64,000 nucleotides of DNA from Dyadobacter luticola (GCF_005860805.1 NZ_VCEJ01000008.1:372001-436000), one strand, 5' to 3'. Shown: positions 52,041 through 60,985, counted from the first letter of the stretch. The notes: generated by a model from the sequence alone, not told the origin. Numbers and translations are program-made.

Positions 52041-53630
52041 ATGAACAAAAACTTGATTGGCGGGTTGCTGCTGCTTGCTACAACCGCATTTGCGCAGGAC
52101 GACGCCACAAAATATGCAGGCAGCATTACGCCGGAGGATTTGAAAAAACACCTGGTTTTTATTGCTTCCGATAGTCTAAAAGGTCGCGATACGGGCTCGC
52201 CAGGGCAGAAAATAGCTGCCGAATATGTTGCCAAGTATTACAAAGAATATGGCTTGCAGCCCGGCGCTACCGGCACGGATGGTACCAAAAGCTTTTTGCA
52301 AAAATATAACTTGTACAAGCGCAGCTGGGGAGAGGTGTATGTGAAGACCGGTGCCAAGAAATACGAATTCAATAAAGATTTTTATATCAATGGCCAGCTG
52401 GCGATACCGCAAGAAATCAATGTTCCCGTGGTTACGGCTGGTTATGGCATTGAGGAAAAGAATTATAATGACTACGCAGATCTGGATTTGAAAGATAAAT
52501 CAGTAGTGATCTTCGACGGCGAGCCAAGCGACGGAAACGGCAAATATTGGCTGAGCGGCTCCGGCGAACATACCAAATGGGGGACTTCGATCGGCTGGCA
52601 AGCCAAAGCAAAACTGGCCCACGAAAAAGGTGCGAAGTATATTTTCATTATTACAGACAAAACAGGAGAAGACCGTGACAAGGAAATCAGGCAGCATGCT
52701 GTGATGACCCGTCGCCTGAATGCGCCTACGCTTAAACCGGTTCAGGAAAATCCGGAAGGAATTGCAGCATTTGTTATTTCTCCGGAAATGGCCGCAGAAA
52801 TGTTGAATACATCGGTTCAAAAGCTAACCAAAGCAAAGTCTGACATTGACAAAGCTGGAAAAGCTGCTTCTAAAAAAATGACCGGCCAGGTTTCGATCAA
52901 GGCTGAAAGGGTGAGTGAAACGATTGATACCGAGAATGTTGCTGCGTTTATGGAAGGCAGCGACAAAAAAGATGAGGTGCTGGTCATCAGCGCGCATTTG
53001 GACCACATTGGCGTTTCTCCAAATGGTGAGATCAACAATGGTGCGGATGATGACGGTTCGGGGTCTGTTTCGCTGCTTGAAATTGCGGAGGCATTCAGCA
53101 AGGCAAAAGCGGATGGCAAAGGCCCGCGCAGGAGCATTTTGTTTTTGAATGTGACGGGCGAAGAAAAAGGGCTTTTTGGTTCCGAATACTATTCTGAAAA
53201 TCCATTATATCCGGTTAATAAAACGATTGCCGATCTAAACATTGACATGATCGGTCGGGTTGACGAGGCGCATAAAAGCGATCCGAAATATGTGTATCTG
53301 ATTGGTTCTGACAAGCTTTCGTCCAAGCTGCATGAGATCAGCGAGGAGGCAAATAAAAAGTATGTAAACTACAAACTAGATTACACTTTTAATGATCCCA
53401 AAGATCCAAACCGCTTCTACTATCGTTCGGATCACTACAATTTTGCGAAGTTGGGTATACCTGTGATTTTTTATTTTACAGGTGTTCACGAAGATTACCA
53501 CAAGCCAGGCGATGATGTTGAAAAAATCATGTTTGACAAGCAGTCTTCGATTGTGAAACTGGTTTTCTATACTGCTTGGGAACTGGCAAATCGTGATGAA
53601 AGAATCGTCGTAGATAGTCACAAGCAATAA
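52041..53630 (+). CDS. secreted M28 family aminopeptidase-like metallopeptidase
   Basis: Signal peptide MNKNLIGGLLLLATTAFAQ, then 510 mature residues. A PA domain is inserted at about 110-280 (VVIFDGEPSDGNG; KGAKYIFIITDKTGE). The di-zinc site of the M28 domain is visible: SAHLDHIG (about 316-323), NNGADDDGSGSVSLLE (about 332), NVTGEEKGLFGSEYY with the base Glu, and NIDMIGRVDE, then YRSDHYNFAKLGIPVIFYFTG. It probably digests peptides in the periplasm or outside. It is followed by a TraB/GumN gene at 10 bp. Confidence 0.93.
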   Translation: MNKNLIGGLLLLATTAFAQDDATKYAGSITPEDLKKHLVFIASDSLKGRDTGSPGQKIAAEYVAKYYKEYGLQPGATGTDGTKSFLQKYNLYKRSWGEVYVKTGAKKYEFNKDFYINGQLAIPQEINVPVVTAGYGIEEKNYNDYADLDLKDKSVVIFDGEPSDGNGKYWLSGSGEHTKWGTSIGWQAKAKLAHEKGAKYIFIITDKTGEDRDKEIRQHAVMTRRLNAPTLKPVQENPEGIAAFVISPEMAAEMLNTSVQKLTKAKSDIDKAGKAASKKMTGQVSIKAERVSETIDTENVAAFMEGSDKKDEVLVISAHLDHIGVSPNGEINNGADDDGSGSVSLLEIAEAFSKAKADGKGPRRSILFLNVTGEEKGLFGSEYYSENPLYPVNKTIADLNIDMIGRVDEAHKSDPKYVYLIGSDKLSSKLHEISEEANKKYVNYKLDYTFNDPKDPNRFYYRSDHYNFAKLGIPVIFYFTGVHEDYHKPGDDVEKIMFDKQSSIVKLVFYTAWELANRDERIVVDSHKQ

Positions 53631-53640
53631 ATCATTGATT

Positions 53641-54504
53641 ATGAGGAAGATCTTGTGGGGCATATTAGTATGTGTAATGTCTGCAACTGCCGGCCTGGCG
53701 CAGGTACCGACAGAAAATTCGCTGCTTTGGGAAATCAAAGCGCCTGGCATAGCCAGGCCATCTTACCTTTTTGGCACCATACATTTAATATGCCCCGCCG
53801 ATTTTTCGCTCAGCGATTCACTCAAAGCCTCCCTGGCCAAAACGCAGCAAGTCGCTATGGAAATGGACATGGACGACCCGGGGATGATGATGGCGATGAT
53901 GAAAAGCATGAATATGCGGGAGGGAAACTCGCTGAAAACATTGCTCTCCGAGCAGGAATATGCGAAGCTGAATCAGTTTTACAAAGATTCGGTGGGTATG
54001 GGTCTGCAAATGTTCGAGAAAGCAAAACCCTTTATTCTGATGGGGCCACTTTTCAATGCAATCCTTTCCTGCCAGCCGCAATCCTACGAAATGTCGCTGG
54101 TCGACCTCGCAGCCAAACAAAAATCCGAAGTAATTGGCATTGAAACATTGGACGAACAAATGGCGATTTTCGACTCGATCCCATACAAAGACCAGCTGAA
54201 AACGGTCATGTCCATGATCGATAGCATGCCGTCCGCCAGGCAAGAATTCAAACAGTTGATCGATCTATACAAGTCGCAAAAAATCAACGACCTGTACAGC
54301 ATGACCATGAAAAGCGACTTCGGCATGGAAGGAAACGAAGAAATCATGCTCTTCGCCCGCAACAAAAAATGGATCCCCCGTATCCAGAAAATCATGGCCG
54401 GCAAGCCGACGTTTTTTGCCGTGGGCGCTGCGCATTTGGGGGGGGAGAAGGGGGTTATTGCGCTTTTAAGGCAGCAGGGTTATAAGGTGCGAGCGGTTTT
54501 GTGA
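53641..54504 (+). CDS. TraB/GumN family protein
   Basis: The ATG at 53641 (MRKILWGILVCVMSATAGLAQ) gives a signal peptide; the TTG two codons earlier is not needed. The 287-residue product carries SLLWEIKAPGIARPSYLFGTIHL (GTIH motif, about 45) and the C-terminal AVGAAHLGGEKGVIALLRQQGYKV typical of the family. The shared GxxH motifs suggest a metal-dependent hydrolase fold (Tiki-like), but function is unproven. It is probably co-transcribed with the M28 peptidase gene. Confidence 0.92.
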   Translation: MRKILWGILVCVMSATAGLAQVPTENSLLWEIKAPGIARPSYLFGTIHLICPADFSLSDSLKASLAKTQQVAMEMDMDDPGMMMAMMKSMNMREGNSLKTLLSEQEYAKLNQFYKDSVGMGLQMFEKAKPFILMGPLFNAILSCQPQSYEMSLVDLAAKQKSEVIGIETLDEQMAIFDSIPYKDQLKTVMSMIDSMPSARQEFKQLIDLYKSQKINDLYSMTMKSDFGMEGNEEIMLFARNKKWIPRIQKIMAGKPTFFAVGAAHLGGEKGVIALLRQQGYKVRAVL

Positions 54505-54554
54505 GTTTAGGCCGAAAACTGGTTGTCTAGAAATACACTGGACAATTTATCTTC

Positions 54555-54833
54555 CTACATCCTGCCAATATTATATCGGCTTAATATAAAGTCGCGGTTA
54601 CTGCGGCAAAATTGCAAAAGCTTTTTAGGGTCTTTCAGGTTTAGTTTGAAGGAGATTGAGCTTTTTAGGGTGAGAATCTCACGCCTTTGTAGGTTCAAAG
54701 CCAGCATGATATCCTGGTTTGAAAAGTCGTCGACGAGCAGGAGAAGTACTTTCCACTCGCGTGGTTTTAGCTGTGAAAAGCAGTCTTCCTGCGTTTCAGA
54801 GGCACTGATTTCTGGTAGGGTAAAAATTTGCAT
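54555..54833 (-). CDS. small LuxR-type HTH protein
   Basis: A 92-residue protein consisting almost only of a LuxR/GerE-like helix-turn-helix: LKPREWKVLLLLVDDFSNQDIMLALNLQRREILTLKSSISFKL corresponds to the LTxREREVL...SNKEIA...VxxxxSxIxxKL pattern (short words: KPREWKVL, SNQDIMLALNL, SISFKL). There is no receiver or sensor domain. It could be an adaptor transcription factor or a decayed piece of a larger regulator. It stands alone between TraB/GumN and nuoN. Confidence 0.62.
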   Translation of the reverse strand: MQIFTLPEISASETQEDCFSQLKPREWKVLLLLVDDFSNQDIMLALNLQRREILTLKSSISFKLNLKDPKKLLQFCRSNRDFILSRYNIGRM

Positions 54834-54917
54834 GGCGTGTGAATGGTTGGGTTGAGAAAATTCCTTCCTTCCACGCTGAGTAGTAGCAGAGGCAAATATA
54901 TGGAGTTGTTTGAAATG

Positions 54918-56375
54918 TCAAAATGCGGAAATCCACTTACTTAGCCAGTCTGGCCGGAAAAAAAGCAGCAGCACAGTCGCTACCAGAAATCCCGCGATGA
55001 CTTTGCCCGTCAAACTTCCATTTGAGTTAGATGCAGCTGAACTCGGGTTTTTGAAAAATAACAAATAAGGGAGTCGTAAATAATAGGCCAGCGAAATTGC
55101 TGCATTCAAAATTCCGCCGATCAACAGCCATAGCATCCAGGGGAATTCCTGCTGGTGGTAGCTCTCCCATAATGCGGAGAAAATCAGGAGTTTGGATGTG
55201 AAACCGGCCGTGGGAGGTAAGCCCGCCAGCGCGATCATGATGATGGTAAGAATGCCTGAAATCCAGATGGAATGTTTGCCCAAACCTTCATAATCAGAAA
55301 GATTGGTTTCTGTACGCGGGCTCAAAAGATCGATCAGGAAAAATGCGGCTAGGTTTACGACGAGATATACTGCGGTATAGAAAACGGCGGATTCAAAGCC
55401 GAAACGACTGTATGCAGCCACGCCGACCAGCAGGTAACCTGCCTGGGCGATAGATGAGTAAGCAAGTAACCTGCGGGCGTTGGTTTGCCACAATGCGGCT
55501 ACATTGCCGATGGTCATGCTGATCAGTGCAATGCCTCCCAAAACCGGGAAGTATTGGGCTGGTAAAATGCCTGCGAAACGCATTAAAACCAGGATCACAG
55601 CAGCTTTGGGAGCTACGGAAAGAAAGGAGACAAGCGGCGTCGGCGCAGCTTCATAAACATCTGGGGTCCAGACGTGAAACGGAACCAGCGAGAGCTTGAA
55701 AAGCAGTCCGGCGAGCATCAGTACAATGGTGACCGTTACCACAAAATCGGGGTTGTTGGACAGGCCGACGGTCATCATTTCATTAGTAATGTCGAGCGTG
55801 CCGGTGAGGCCATAGACGAAGGAAATGCCGTAAAGCATCACCGCCGAGCTGGCCGAGCCGAATAGCAGGTATTTGATGCCACCTTCCGCCGCTTTTTTGT
55901 ACGGCGACAATGCTACGAGCAAGTAGGAACTGATCGAAATGAGCTCCAAAGACAAGTATATCGACAATAAATGGGTTGACATACTCAGCAAATTCATCCC
56001 CAGAACCGCCGCAATCAGCAATGCATTATACTCCGGTGGGAAATCGTATTTGAGGACGCGGACGTGGATGAGCGTGAAAATCCAGGATAATGTGATGAGC
56101 AGCTTAAAAAAAACGGCCTGCCTGTCGAGAAATAATAAGGGTTGAAAACGGAAGGCTGGTTCTTCATTCCACTGACCGAAAATGAGGATCAATGTGACAA
56201 TGCTGCCAGCCAGCGCAATGTTTTGAAGCCAGGACGCTACCTTTTTTTTGTCGGGTTGTTTAAGAAAAAGCAATTCTGCCAGCAGAAAAAGGCAGAAAAG
56301 GATCGCCAGAAAAATTTCGGGAAGTATTCCGGCCAGGCTTTGGCGTATATGACTTAGCTGTTCGCTGATATCCAA
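54918..56375 (-). CDS. nuoN: NADH-quinone oxidoreductase subunit N
   Basis: Antiporter-like membrane subunit of respiratory complex I. The 485-residue product has about 14 transmembrane segments and the core Proton_antipo_M motifs: YLSLELISISSYLLVAL (Glu of TM5), EGGIKYLLFGSASSAVMLYG (Lys region of TM7), LSLVPFHVWTPDVYEAAPTP (about 228) and ALAGLPPTAGFTSKLLIF (Lys of TM12). The key charged residues are present, so it should work. In most Bacteroidota it is the last gene of a nuo operon, but here no other nuo gene is next to it: upstream is a divergent secreted protein. Confidence 0.93.
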   Translation of the reverse strand: MDISEQLSHIRQSLAGILPEIFLAILFCLFLLAELLFLKQPDKKKVASWLQNIALAGSIVTLILIFGQWNEEPAFRFQPLLFLDRQAVFFKLLITLSWIFTLIHVRVLKYDFPPEYNALLIAAVLGMNLLSMSTHLLSIYLSLELISISSYLLVALSPYKKAAEGGIKYLLFGSASSAVMLYGISFVYGLTGTLDITNEMMTVGLSNNPDFVVTVTIVLMLAGLLFKLSLVPFHVWTPDVYEAAPTPLVSFLSVAPKAAVILVLMRFAGILPAQYFPVLGGIALISMTIGNVAALWQTNARRLLAYSSIAQAGYLLVGVAAYSRFGFESAVFYTAVYLVVNLAAFFLIDLLSPRTETNLSDYEGLGKHSIWISGILTIIMIALAGLPPTAGFTSKLLIFSALWESYHQQEFPWMLWLLIGGILNAAISLAYYLRLPYLLFFKNPSSAASNSNGSLTGKVIAGFLVATVLLLFFRPDWLSKWISAF

Positions 56376-56478
56376 TGGAACGGGTACAATTTTTTTGGCA
56401 AAAGTACTTAAAGAAGACAGGGATTCTAAATTCTCCGGCCTCCGGAGTTCGAACTTATCAAATTAACCAACTTAAAAC

Positions 56479-57132
56479 ATGAAATATCTACGAAGATTTT
56501 TCTTCCTGTTGCCGCTGCTTGTTGCGCAGGCAGCGATTTCCCAAGACTCAACCGGCCTGGCCGGAACACCATACAAAGAAACTGCCGGTGCGGATACTTA
56601 CCTTTTTAAAGAGTGGTATGTGGGCAGCGTCCGGACGAGTGATGACAAAGTGCACGACGGCGTGAAGATGCGCTACGACCTGGCAAAAGACGAAGTGGAA
56701 TATATGGCTGATTCGGGCATGTACCGTGTTTCTACGGGGGTAACAGAATTTACCTTGCCTACCGGAACCGATCTTTATAACTTTAAAAATGGCTATCCAG
56801 CTGCGGGCGATTATTCCAATAAGAGCTTTTACCGGTTGCTGTATGATGGAAATATGAAGCTTTTGAAAAAATATGTGAAGCCGATCACGATGGAAAAAGC
56901 GTCAGCTACCCGCGAAATGGATCCGTCGGCGAGGCTTTATATTTTGAAAGATGATAAAATGAACCAGGTGCAGCTCAATAATAAAAACAGTTTCATGAAG
57001 CTGCTCACCGACGAAAAAAATAAGCTGAACTACGTAATTCGCGAGCAGCAACTGGATTTTGCAGGCGACGATGACCTGATCAAATTATTGGAGGAATACG
57101 ATTCCTACAAAGCGGGAAGGGGCGGAAACTAA
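56479..57132 (+). CDS. secreted hypothetical protein
   Basis: I do not recognise a family. Signal peptide MKYLRRFFFLLPLLVAQAAISQ, then 195 residues of mixed alpha/beta. DGVKMRYDLAKDEVEY, LYDGNMKLLKKYVKP and NKNSFMKLLTDEKNKL suggest a beta-rich first half and a helical basic second half, a layout seen in Bacteroidota proteins of unknown role located in the periplasm. It is convergent with the phosphatase-like gene, with 6 bp between stops. Confidence 0.75.
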   Translation: MKYLRRFFFLLPLLVAQAAISQDSTGLAGTPYKETAGADTYLFKEWYVGSVRTSDDKVHDGVKMRYDLAKDEVEYMADSGMYRVSTGVTEFTLPTGTDLYNFKNGYPAAGDYSNKSFYRLLYDGNMKLLKKYVKPITMEKASATREMDPSARLYILKDDKMNQVQLNNKNSFMKLLTDEKNKLNYVIREQQLDFAGDDDLIKLLEEYDSYKAGRGGN

Positions 57133-57138
57133 CATTCG

Positions 57139-58380
57139 TTATTTTTCAACAACCCAGTAATTGGCGTTGTTGTATTTCGCTTCTAAAACGATTTTATAAA
57201 AGCCGGAAGGATATTTACTGATATCTATTTCGGCTTTTTCGTTTGCTACCTCCACCTCATCCATCAGATAATAAAGGTCCTGGCTACCGGTTTTGAAATT
57301 ATTTTTAATGCTGAGCCAGATTTTTGCTTTTCCTTCTTTATCTACTGATTGCCAAGTTAATGCAATTTTGTTTCCGGTTTTCACGGCATTCAATTTGGTA
57401 GCGGAAACTTTGCCAGTGAAAGGTACGCCGTCAATTTCAAAAGCCTGCCCTTTTGGAATGTTCATGTTCATATGCCGTGCTACGGTTGGCATAATGTCCA
57501 CAATGCCAGGCGTGTTTTTAAAAGAAGCATTCAAATTCTTCGCATTCGTCACAATCCACGTACCGCGCTCGCGGTCCGATTGTCCGCCGTGGCCTTTTCC
57601 GTCTTTTGGGCTGCGGCCGTGGTCGGTAGTTAATACCATCAGCCAATCTTCATTGAAGGTTTTTTCACGATAAGAAATTGCTTTCCAGATACGGCCCATC
57701 TGATCGTCCATCATTTGAATCGCTTTGTGAAATTGCTCGCTGTCACCATACCGATGGCCCATATCGTCGGTATATTCCAGGTAAAGCCACGACATATCCG
57801 GCGCCTGTTCCTGAATGTAGGCAGCCGCTTCATTCACGACTTTTTCATCAATGTTGTGAATATACTGCGCCGTTTTATCGTGTGGGAAATGTGCTGTATC
57901 CAGCTCAAAACCATCGAAGGAATAATCCAGACGCAGTTTTTCAGTTTGGGGCAGCCCTTCTCCGACAAGCTTTGTACGGTTATCCAGCCAAGTTGAAAAA
58001 ATGGCCGTTTTCTTTTGCGGATACTGGCTTTCAAAAAAACGGAACAGTGTCCAGTAATTGTAATTTGGATCTTTAATGTCGTTGTCCCAAACATTATGCT
58101 TATTGACCCAGGTACCTGTCAGCAAACTATTGTAGCCTACTGCTGAAATAGTCGGAGTTTGAGAATAAGTATCTTTTCCACCACCTACATACGCCCGGGT
58201 GTATCCTCCGATTTTCGCGATCGCGTCGAGATTGGGTGTTGCGATTTTTTCCTTGCTATCGCTGGAAATACCGTCTACGATGACAAAAAGCGTCTTTTTA
58301 ACTTTTGTTTGAGCAAAAAGAACATTGCTTGAAATAAGAGAAACAGCGAGAAAAATGAGGGCGAGGAAATTTTTTTTCAT
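57139..58380 (-). CDS. secreted alkaline-phosphatase-superfamily phosphodiesterase
   Basis: The start at 58380 (MKKNFLALIFLAVSLISSNVLFAQ) gives a signal peptide; an ATG 21 bp upstream is less likely. The 413-residue enzyme has the two-metal site of nucleotide pyrophosphatase/phosphodiesterase-type enzymes: FVIVDGISSD (first Asp), TISAVGYNSLLTGTW (Thr/Ser nucleophile region), YLEYTDDMGHRYG (Asp/His) and LTTDHGRSPKDGKGHGG (Asp-His, His). The last 90 residues form an extra beta domain. Substrate unknown; phosphodiesters of nucleotides or lipids are typical for the family. Confidence 0.87.
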   Translation of the reverse strand: MKKNFLALIFLAVSLISSNVLFAQTKVKKTLFVIVDGISSDSKEKIATPNLDAIAKIGGYTRAYVGGGKDTYSQTPTISAVGYNSLLTGTWVNKHNVWDNDIKDPNYNYWTLFRFFESQYPQKKTAIFSTWLDNRTKLVGEGLPQTEKLRLDYSFDGFELDTAHFPHDKTAQYIHNIDEKVVNEAAAYIQEQAPDMSWLYLEYTDDMGHRYGDSEQFHKAIQMMDDQMGRIWKAISYREKTFNEDWLMVLTTDHGRSPKDGKGHGGQSDRERGTWIVTNAKNLNASFKNTPGIVDIMPTVARHMNMNIPKGQAFEIDGVPFTGKVSATKLNAVKTGNKIALTWQSVDKEGKAKIWLSIKNNFKTGSQDLYYLMDEVEVANEKAEIDISKYPSGFYKIVLEAKYNNANYWVVEK

Positions 58381-58401
58381 ATTAAGCAGAATGAGTAGCA
58401 A

Positions 58402-58450
58402 ACAAAAATGCCCTCAAATAAAAGGTTTTTCAACCGTATTTGAGGGCATT
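58402..58450 (-). terminator. intrinsic terminator
   Basis: A perfect 14-bp stem (58437-58450 with 58407-58420, core TGCCCTCAAA/TTTGAGGGCA), 16-nt loop, then T5 on the minus strand. It ends the ffh-hypothetical transcript, 20 bp before the phosphatase-like gene. Confidence 0.88.
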
Positions 58451-58476
58451 GCAAGACTAAGAAATTATTATCAATG

Positions 58477-58977
58477 TCAGGGATTAGTCACTTGTTCGGG
58501 TGCAGGCTCGTCTTTTTTCTTTTTACCAAAAACATAAACCAGCCCAAAGTGGCTCTTTAAAACCCCGCTGTCAAATTTGTCTTTCACGTACGGGTTCAAT
58601 TCTAAAACCAGCTGAATGTTCCTGTTTTTGGGTAGAGGCGCTATTCTTGCACCAAAATTCAGCGAATATCCATCTATCGTAATCAGGTCAGCATCTGCGT
58701 CGGCGATACGGTAAAGCGGATTTAGCCTCACGCCACCGCCCAGGTACCACTGCACCACTTCGCCTCTTTTAAGATTCACCATCGGCAAAATGTCCACGCT
58801 GAGGCTGCTGAATAAGGAATTGGTCTGAAAACGTGCATCCAGCCATACTGCCTTCCGGGGATTTGTACTGATTGAAAGCAGGCTGCTCCACGGATAATAT
58901 CCCACGGAAGCCTGGGCTTTCAATGTTTCGAAACTGCAAATAAAAAGAAGTGCCGCGACCAGCAGAAGTTTTTTCAT
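58477..58977 (-). CDS. secreted hypothetical, outer-membrane-beta-barrel-like
   Basis: A 166-residue protein with signal peptide (MKKLLLVAALLFICSFETLKAQ) and alternating aromatic/hydrophobic strands (VWLDARFQTNSLFSSLSVDILP; VQWYLGGGVRLNPLYRI; YSLNFGARIAPL; IQLVLELNPYVKD; HFGLVYVF), as in small beta-barrels. A charged tail (KKKKDEPAPEQ) ends it. It starts 2 bp after the ffh stop, so it is co-transcribed with ffh and perhaps uses the SRP/Sec route itself. The family is not recognised. Confidence 0.72.
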   Translation of the reverse strand: MKKLLLVAALLFICSFETLKAQASVGYYPWSSLLSISTNPRKAVWLDARFQTNSLFSSLSVDILPMVNLKRGEVVQWYLGGGVRLNPLYRIADADADLITIDGYSLNFGARIAPLPKNRNIQLVLELNPYVKDKFDSGVLKSHFGLVYVFGKKKKDEPAPEQVTNP

Positions 58978-58979
58978 TT

Positions 58980-60302
58980 TTAGCGACGTACTGCCTTGCC
59001 GAGTTTGCCTGCTGCCTGCATGGTATTCATTTTTTTCATCATCCGGCGCATTTCATCAAATTGTTTGATCAGATTATTGACCTGCAAAATCGAAGTTCCG
59101 CTGCCATTGGCGATGCGTTTTTTGCGGCTGCCGTCGATGATATCCGGATTTTCGCGCTCCTTTTTGGTCATCGATTGAATGATCGCCTCTATGGGTTTGA
59201 ATGATTCATTGCTGATATCCAGGTCTTTCATGGCGCTTCCCATACCTGGGATCATACCGATCAGGTCCTTCACATTACCCATCTTTTTGATCTGCTGCAA
59301 CTGGCCCAAAAAGTCGTCAAAATCAAATTTATTTTGACGCATTTTGGCATTGATGCGTTTGGCTTCGTCTTCGTCGAAAGCCTGCTGCGCTCTTTCGACC
59401 AACGAAATCACGTCACCCATACCCAAAATCCTGCTCGCCATACGATCAGGGTAGAAGGAATCGAGGGCTTCCATTTTTTCGCCGGTACTGATATATTTAA
59501 TGGGCTTGTCGACGATCTGGCGGATCGAAAGTGCCGCTCCACCTCTTGCGTCACCGTCCAGTTTGGTTAAGACAACGCCGTCAAAATCAAGTCTTTCGTT
59601 AAATGTCTTTGCTGTATTCACCGCATCCTGCCCCGTCATCGAATCGACCACGAAAAGGATTTCGGAAGGTTTCACCGCAGACTTAATGTCTTGAACCTCT
59701 TGCATCATCACCTCATCGACTGCCAAACGACCGGCGGTATCGACGATCACGATTTTCTTGCCGGTTTTCCGGGCATGTGCCACTGCATTTTGTGCAATGT
59801 TGACCGGATTGGTGTTTTCAGGCTCCGAGTAGACTTCTACGCCTACTTGCTCGCCGAGCACTTTCAGCTGGTCTACCGCTGCAGGACGGTACACATCGCA
59901 AGCAGTGAGCAATACTTGTCTGCCTTGTTTTTTGAGTAAAGTGGCGAGTTTTCCGGAGAATGTGGTTTTACCGGAACCTTGCAAACCTGCGATCAGGATT
60001 ACCGCCGGGTCGCCTTTAATGTTGATCCCTTCGGCCTGGCCGCCCATGAGTTCGGTCAGCTCTTCCTGCACGATTTTGACAAACATTTGTCCCGGCTCTA
60101 CCGAGATCAAAATCTTTCTGTCGAGTGCTTTTTCGCGGATACGGTCTGTTATTTCTTTGGCTACCTTGAAGTTAACATCGGCGTCGACCAATGCTTTACG
60201 GACTTCCTTGGTAGTTGCGGCAACATTGATATCGGAGATCCTGTCCTTGCCTTTTAGTGTGCGGAAGGCGTTATTAAGCTTGTCCTGTAAGTTCTCAAAC
60301 AT
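58980..60302 (-). CDS. ffh: signal recognition particle protein Ffh
   Basis: GTPase that targets nascent membrane proteins, with SRP RNA and FtsY. Its 440 residues have the N domain (FENLQDKLNNAFRTL), the G domain with G1 GLQGSGKTT (106-114), DTAGR (G3), TKLDGDARGG (G4) and a Met-rich M domain (FLGQLQQIKKMGNVKDLIGMIPGMG). The start and length are normal. It has a -7 element upstream and a hypothetical secreted gene immediately downstream. Confidence 0.97.
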   Translation of the reverse strand: MFENLQDKLNNAFRTLKGKDRISDINVAATTKEVRKALVDADVNFKVAKEITDRIREKALDRKILISVEPGQMFVKIVQEELTELMGGQAEGINIKGDPAVILIAGLQGSGKTTFSGKLATLLKKQGRQVLLTACDVYRPAAVDQLKVLGEQVGVEVYSEPENTNPVNIAQNAVAHARKTGKKIVIVDTAGRLAVDEVMMQEVQDIKSAVKPSEILFVVDSMTGQDAVNTAKTFNERLDFDGVVLTKLDGDARGGAALSIRQIVDKPIKYISTGEKMEALDSFYPDRMASRILGMGDVISLVERAQQAFDEDEAKRINAKMRQNKFDFDDFLGQLQQIKKMGNVKDLIGMIPGMGSAMKDLDISNESFKPIEAIIQSMTKKERENPDIIDGSRKKRIANGSGTSILQVNNLIKQFDEMRRMMKKMNTMQAAGKLGKAVRR

Positions 60303-60344
60303 GGAATAATATCTATGATTCTAATCCTGAATTCAAATAATTCA

Positions 60345-60352
60345 CAAAGGTA
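60345..60352 (-). promoter_or_regulatory. candidate -7 element of ffh
   Basis: On the minus strand TACCTTTG matches TAnnTTTG, 42 bp before the ffh ATG and just after the terminator of the upstream DUF6787 gene. Confidence 0.4.
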
Positions 60353-60395
60353 TAAATAAAATAAGGAGTACAGGAACGTGAATCCTGCACTCCTT
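60350..60395 (-). terminator. intrinsic terminator of the DUF6787 gene
   Basis: On the minus strand a 13-bp stem AAGGAGTGCAGGA / TCCTGTACTCCTT (60383-60395 with 60363-60375; one G-T pair), 7-nt loop, followed by TATTTTATTT. Confidence 0.82.
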
Positions 60396-60426
60396 GAAAA
60401 TCAGTGGAGCTAACTTAAATGAAAAA

Positions 60427-60762
60427 CTAATTCTTGCCGGTGAACTTGGCCTTGATCCAGCGGAACATTTTCTTTTCTTTTTCCCAAAAAAATGAAAACT
60501 GGCCCAGCAAAAATCCGTAAAGCAGCAGTAATGTCTGGTAAGTCGGGAAGATGAAGAGAATGTAGGTGATGGTTTTCAACCACATTGGGGTAGCATCGTC
60601 GTAACCCAGGAGATGGAACAATCCTTTGCGCAGCCAAACTACCGAAGAACCTGACAAACTAAATACCGCCAGTACCAGCAAAACCTGCCTGGTTGTTTCC
60701 AAACCCCACTTTTCCTGCATTTTTCCCAACCAGGGCTGCGCACTTTTTTCTTCGCCTTGCAT
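60427..60762 (-). CDS. DUF6787 family membrane protein
   Basis: The start at 60762 (MQGEEKSAQPWLGKMQEKW) is preferred over an ATG 57 bp upstream, which would add a Cys-rich stretch unlike the family. The 111-residue product has a soluble N-terminal part, QEKWGLETTRQVLLVLAVFSLSGSSVVWLRK (TM1 region), and a second membrane segment with a basic end (EKEKKMFRWIKAKF). This is the DUF6787 layout found throughout Bacteroidota. Function unknown. Confidence 0.78.
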   Translation of the reverse strand: MQGEEKSAQPWLGKMQEKWGLETTRQVLLVLAVFSLSGSSVVWLRKGLFHLLGYDDATPMWLKTITYILFIFPTYQTLLLLYGFLLGQFSFFWEKEKKMFRWIKAKFTGKN

Positions 60763-60891
60763 ATAAATTCTGAATTGAACGTCTTTGAAATATTCACAAA
60801 GAAAAGGCGCACAATGCACATTTCCTTGATTTTAATTAATGTTTAATCATGACTTTGGTCATTTGAAACGGTCGATACTGCCGGTATTTGT

Positions 60892-60899
60892 TATTTTTG
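60892..60899 (+). promoter_or_regulatory. candidate -7 element upstream of a micro-ORF
   Basis: TATTTTTG matches TAnnTTTG and precedes a small ATG-initiated ORF by 18 bp. TTTG words occur upstream (60862, 60854) but at non-canonical distances. Confidence 0.35.
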
Positions 60900-60916
60900 T
60901 TAAAACAACATGCAAT

Positions 60917-60985
60917 ATGTCCGACCTTTATGACAGAACGGAGGAAGTATTTGAAGGCGTCGCGCCGCAGCCTGAAGAACAGTAA
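60917..60985 (+). CDS. possible 22-residue micro-protein
   Basis: ATG to TAA encodes MSDLYDRTEEVFEGVAPQPE followed by EQ: short, acidic and without hydrophobic segment. A -7 match lies 18 bp upstream of the start and another -7 match (60992) lies just after the stop, so the reading frame fits between two promoters. It might be a small acidic protein, a leader peptide or chance. No homologue comes to mind. Confidence 0.3.
   Translation: MSDLYDRTEEVFEGVAPQPEEQ

Noticed and set aside
54523-54855. 110-residue plus-strand ORF opposite the LuxR-type HTH gene
   Set aside because: The minus-strand frame shows an HTH pattern; the plus frame has no family features.
56440-56460. tRNA T-loop-like GTTCGAAC
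   Set aside because: No acceptor, D or anticodon stems can be drawn around it.
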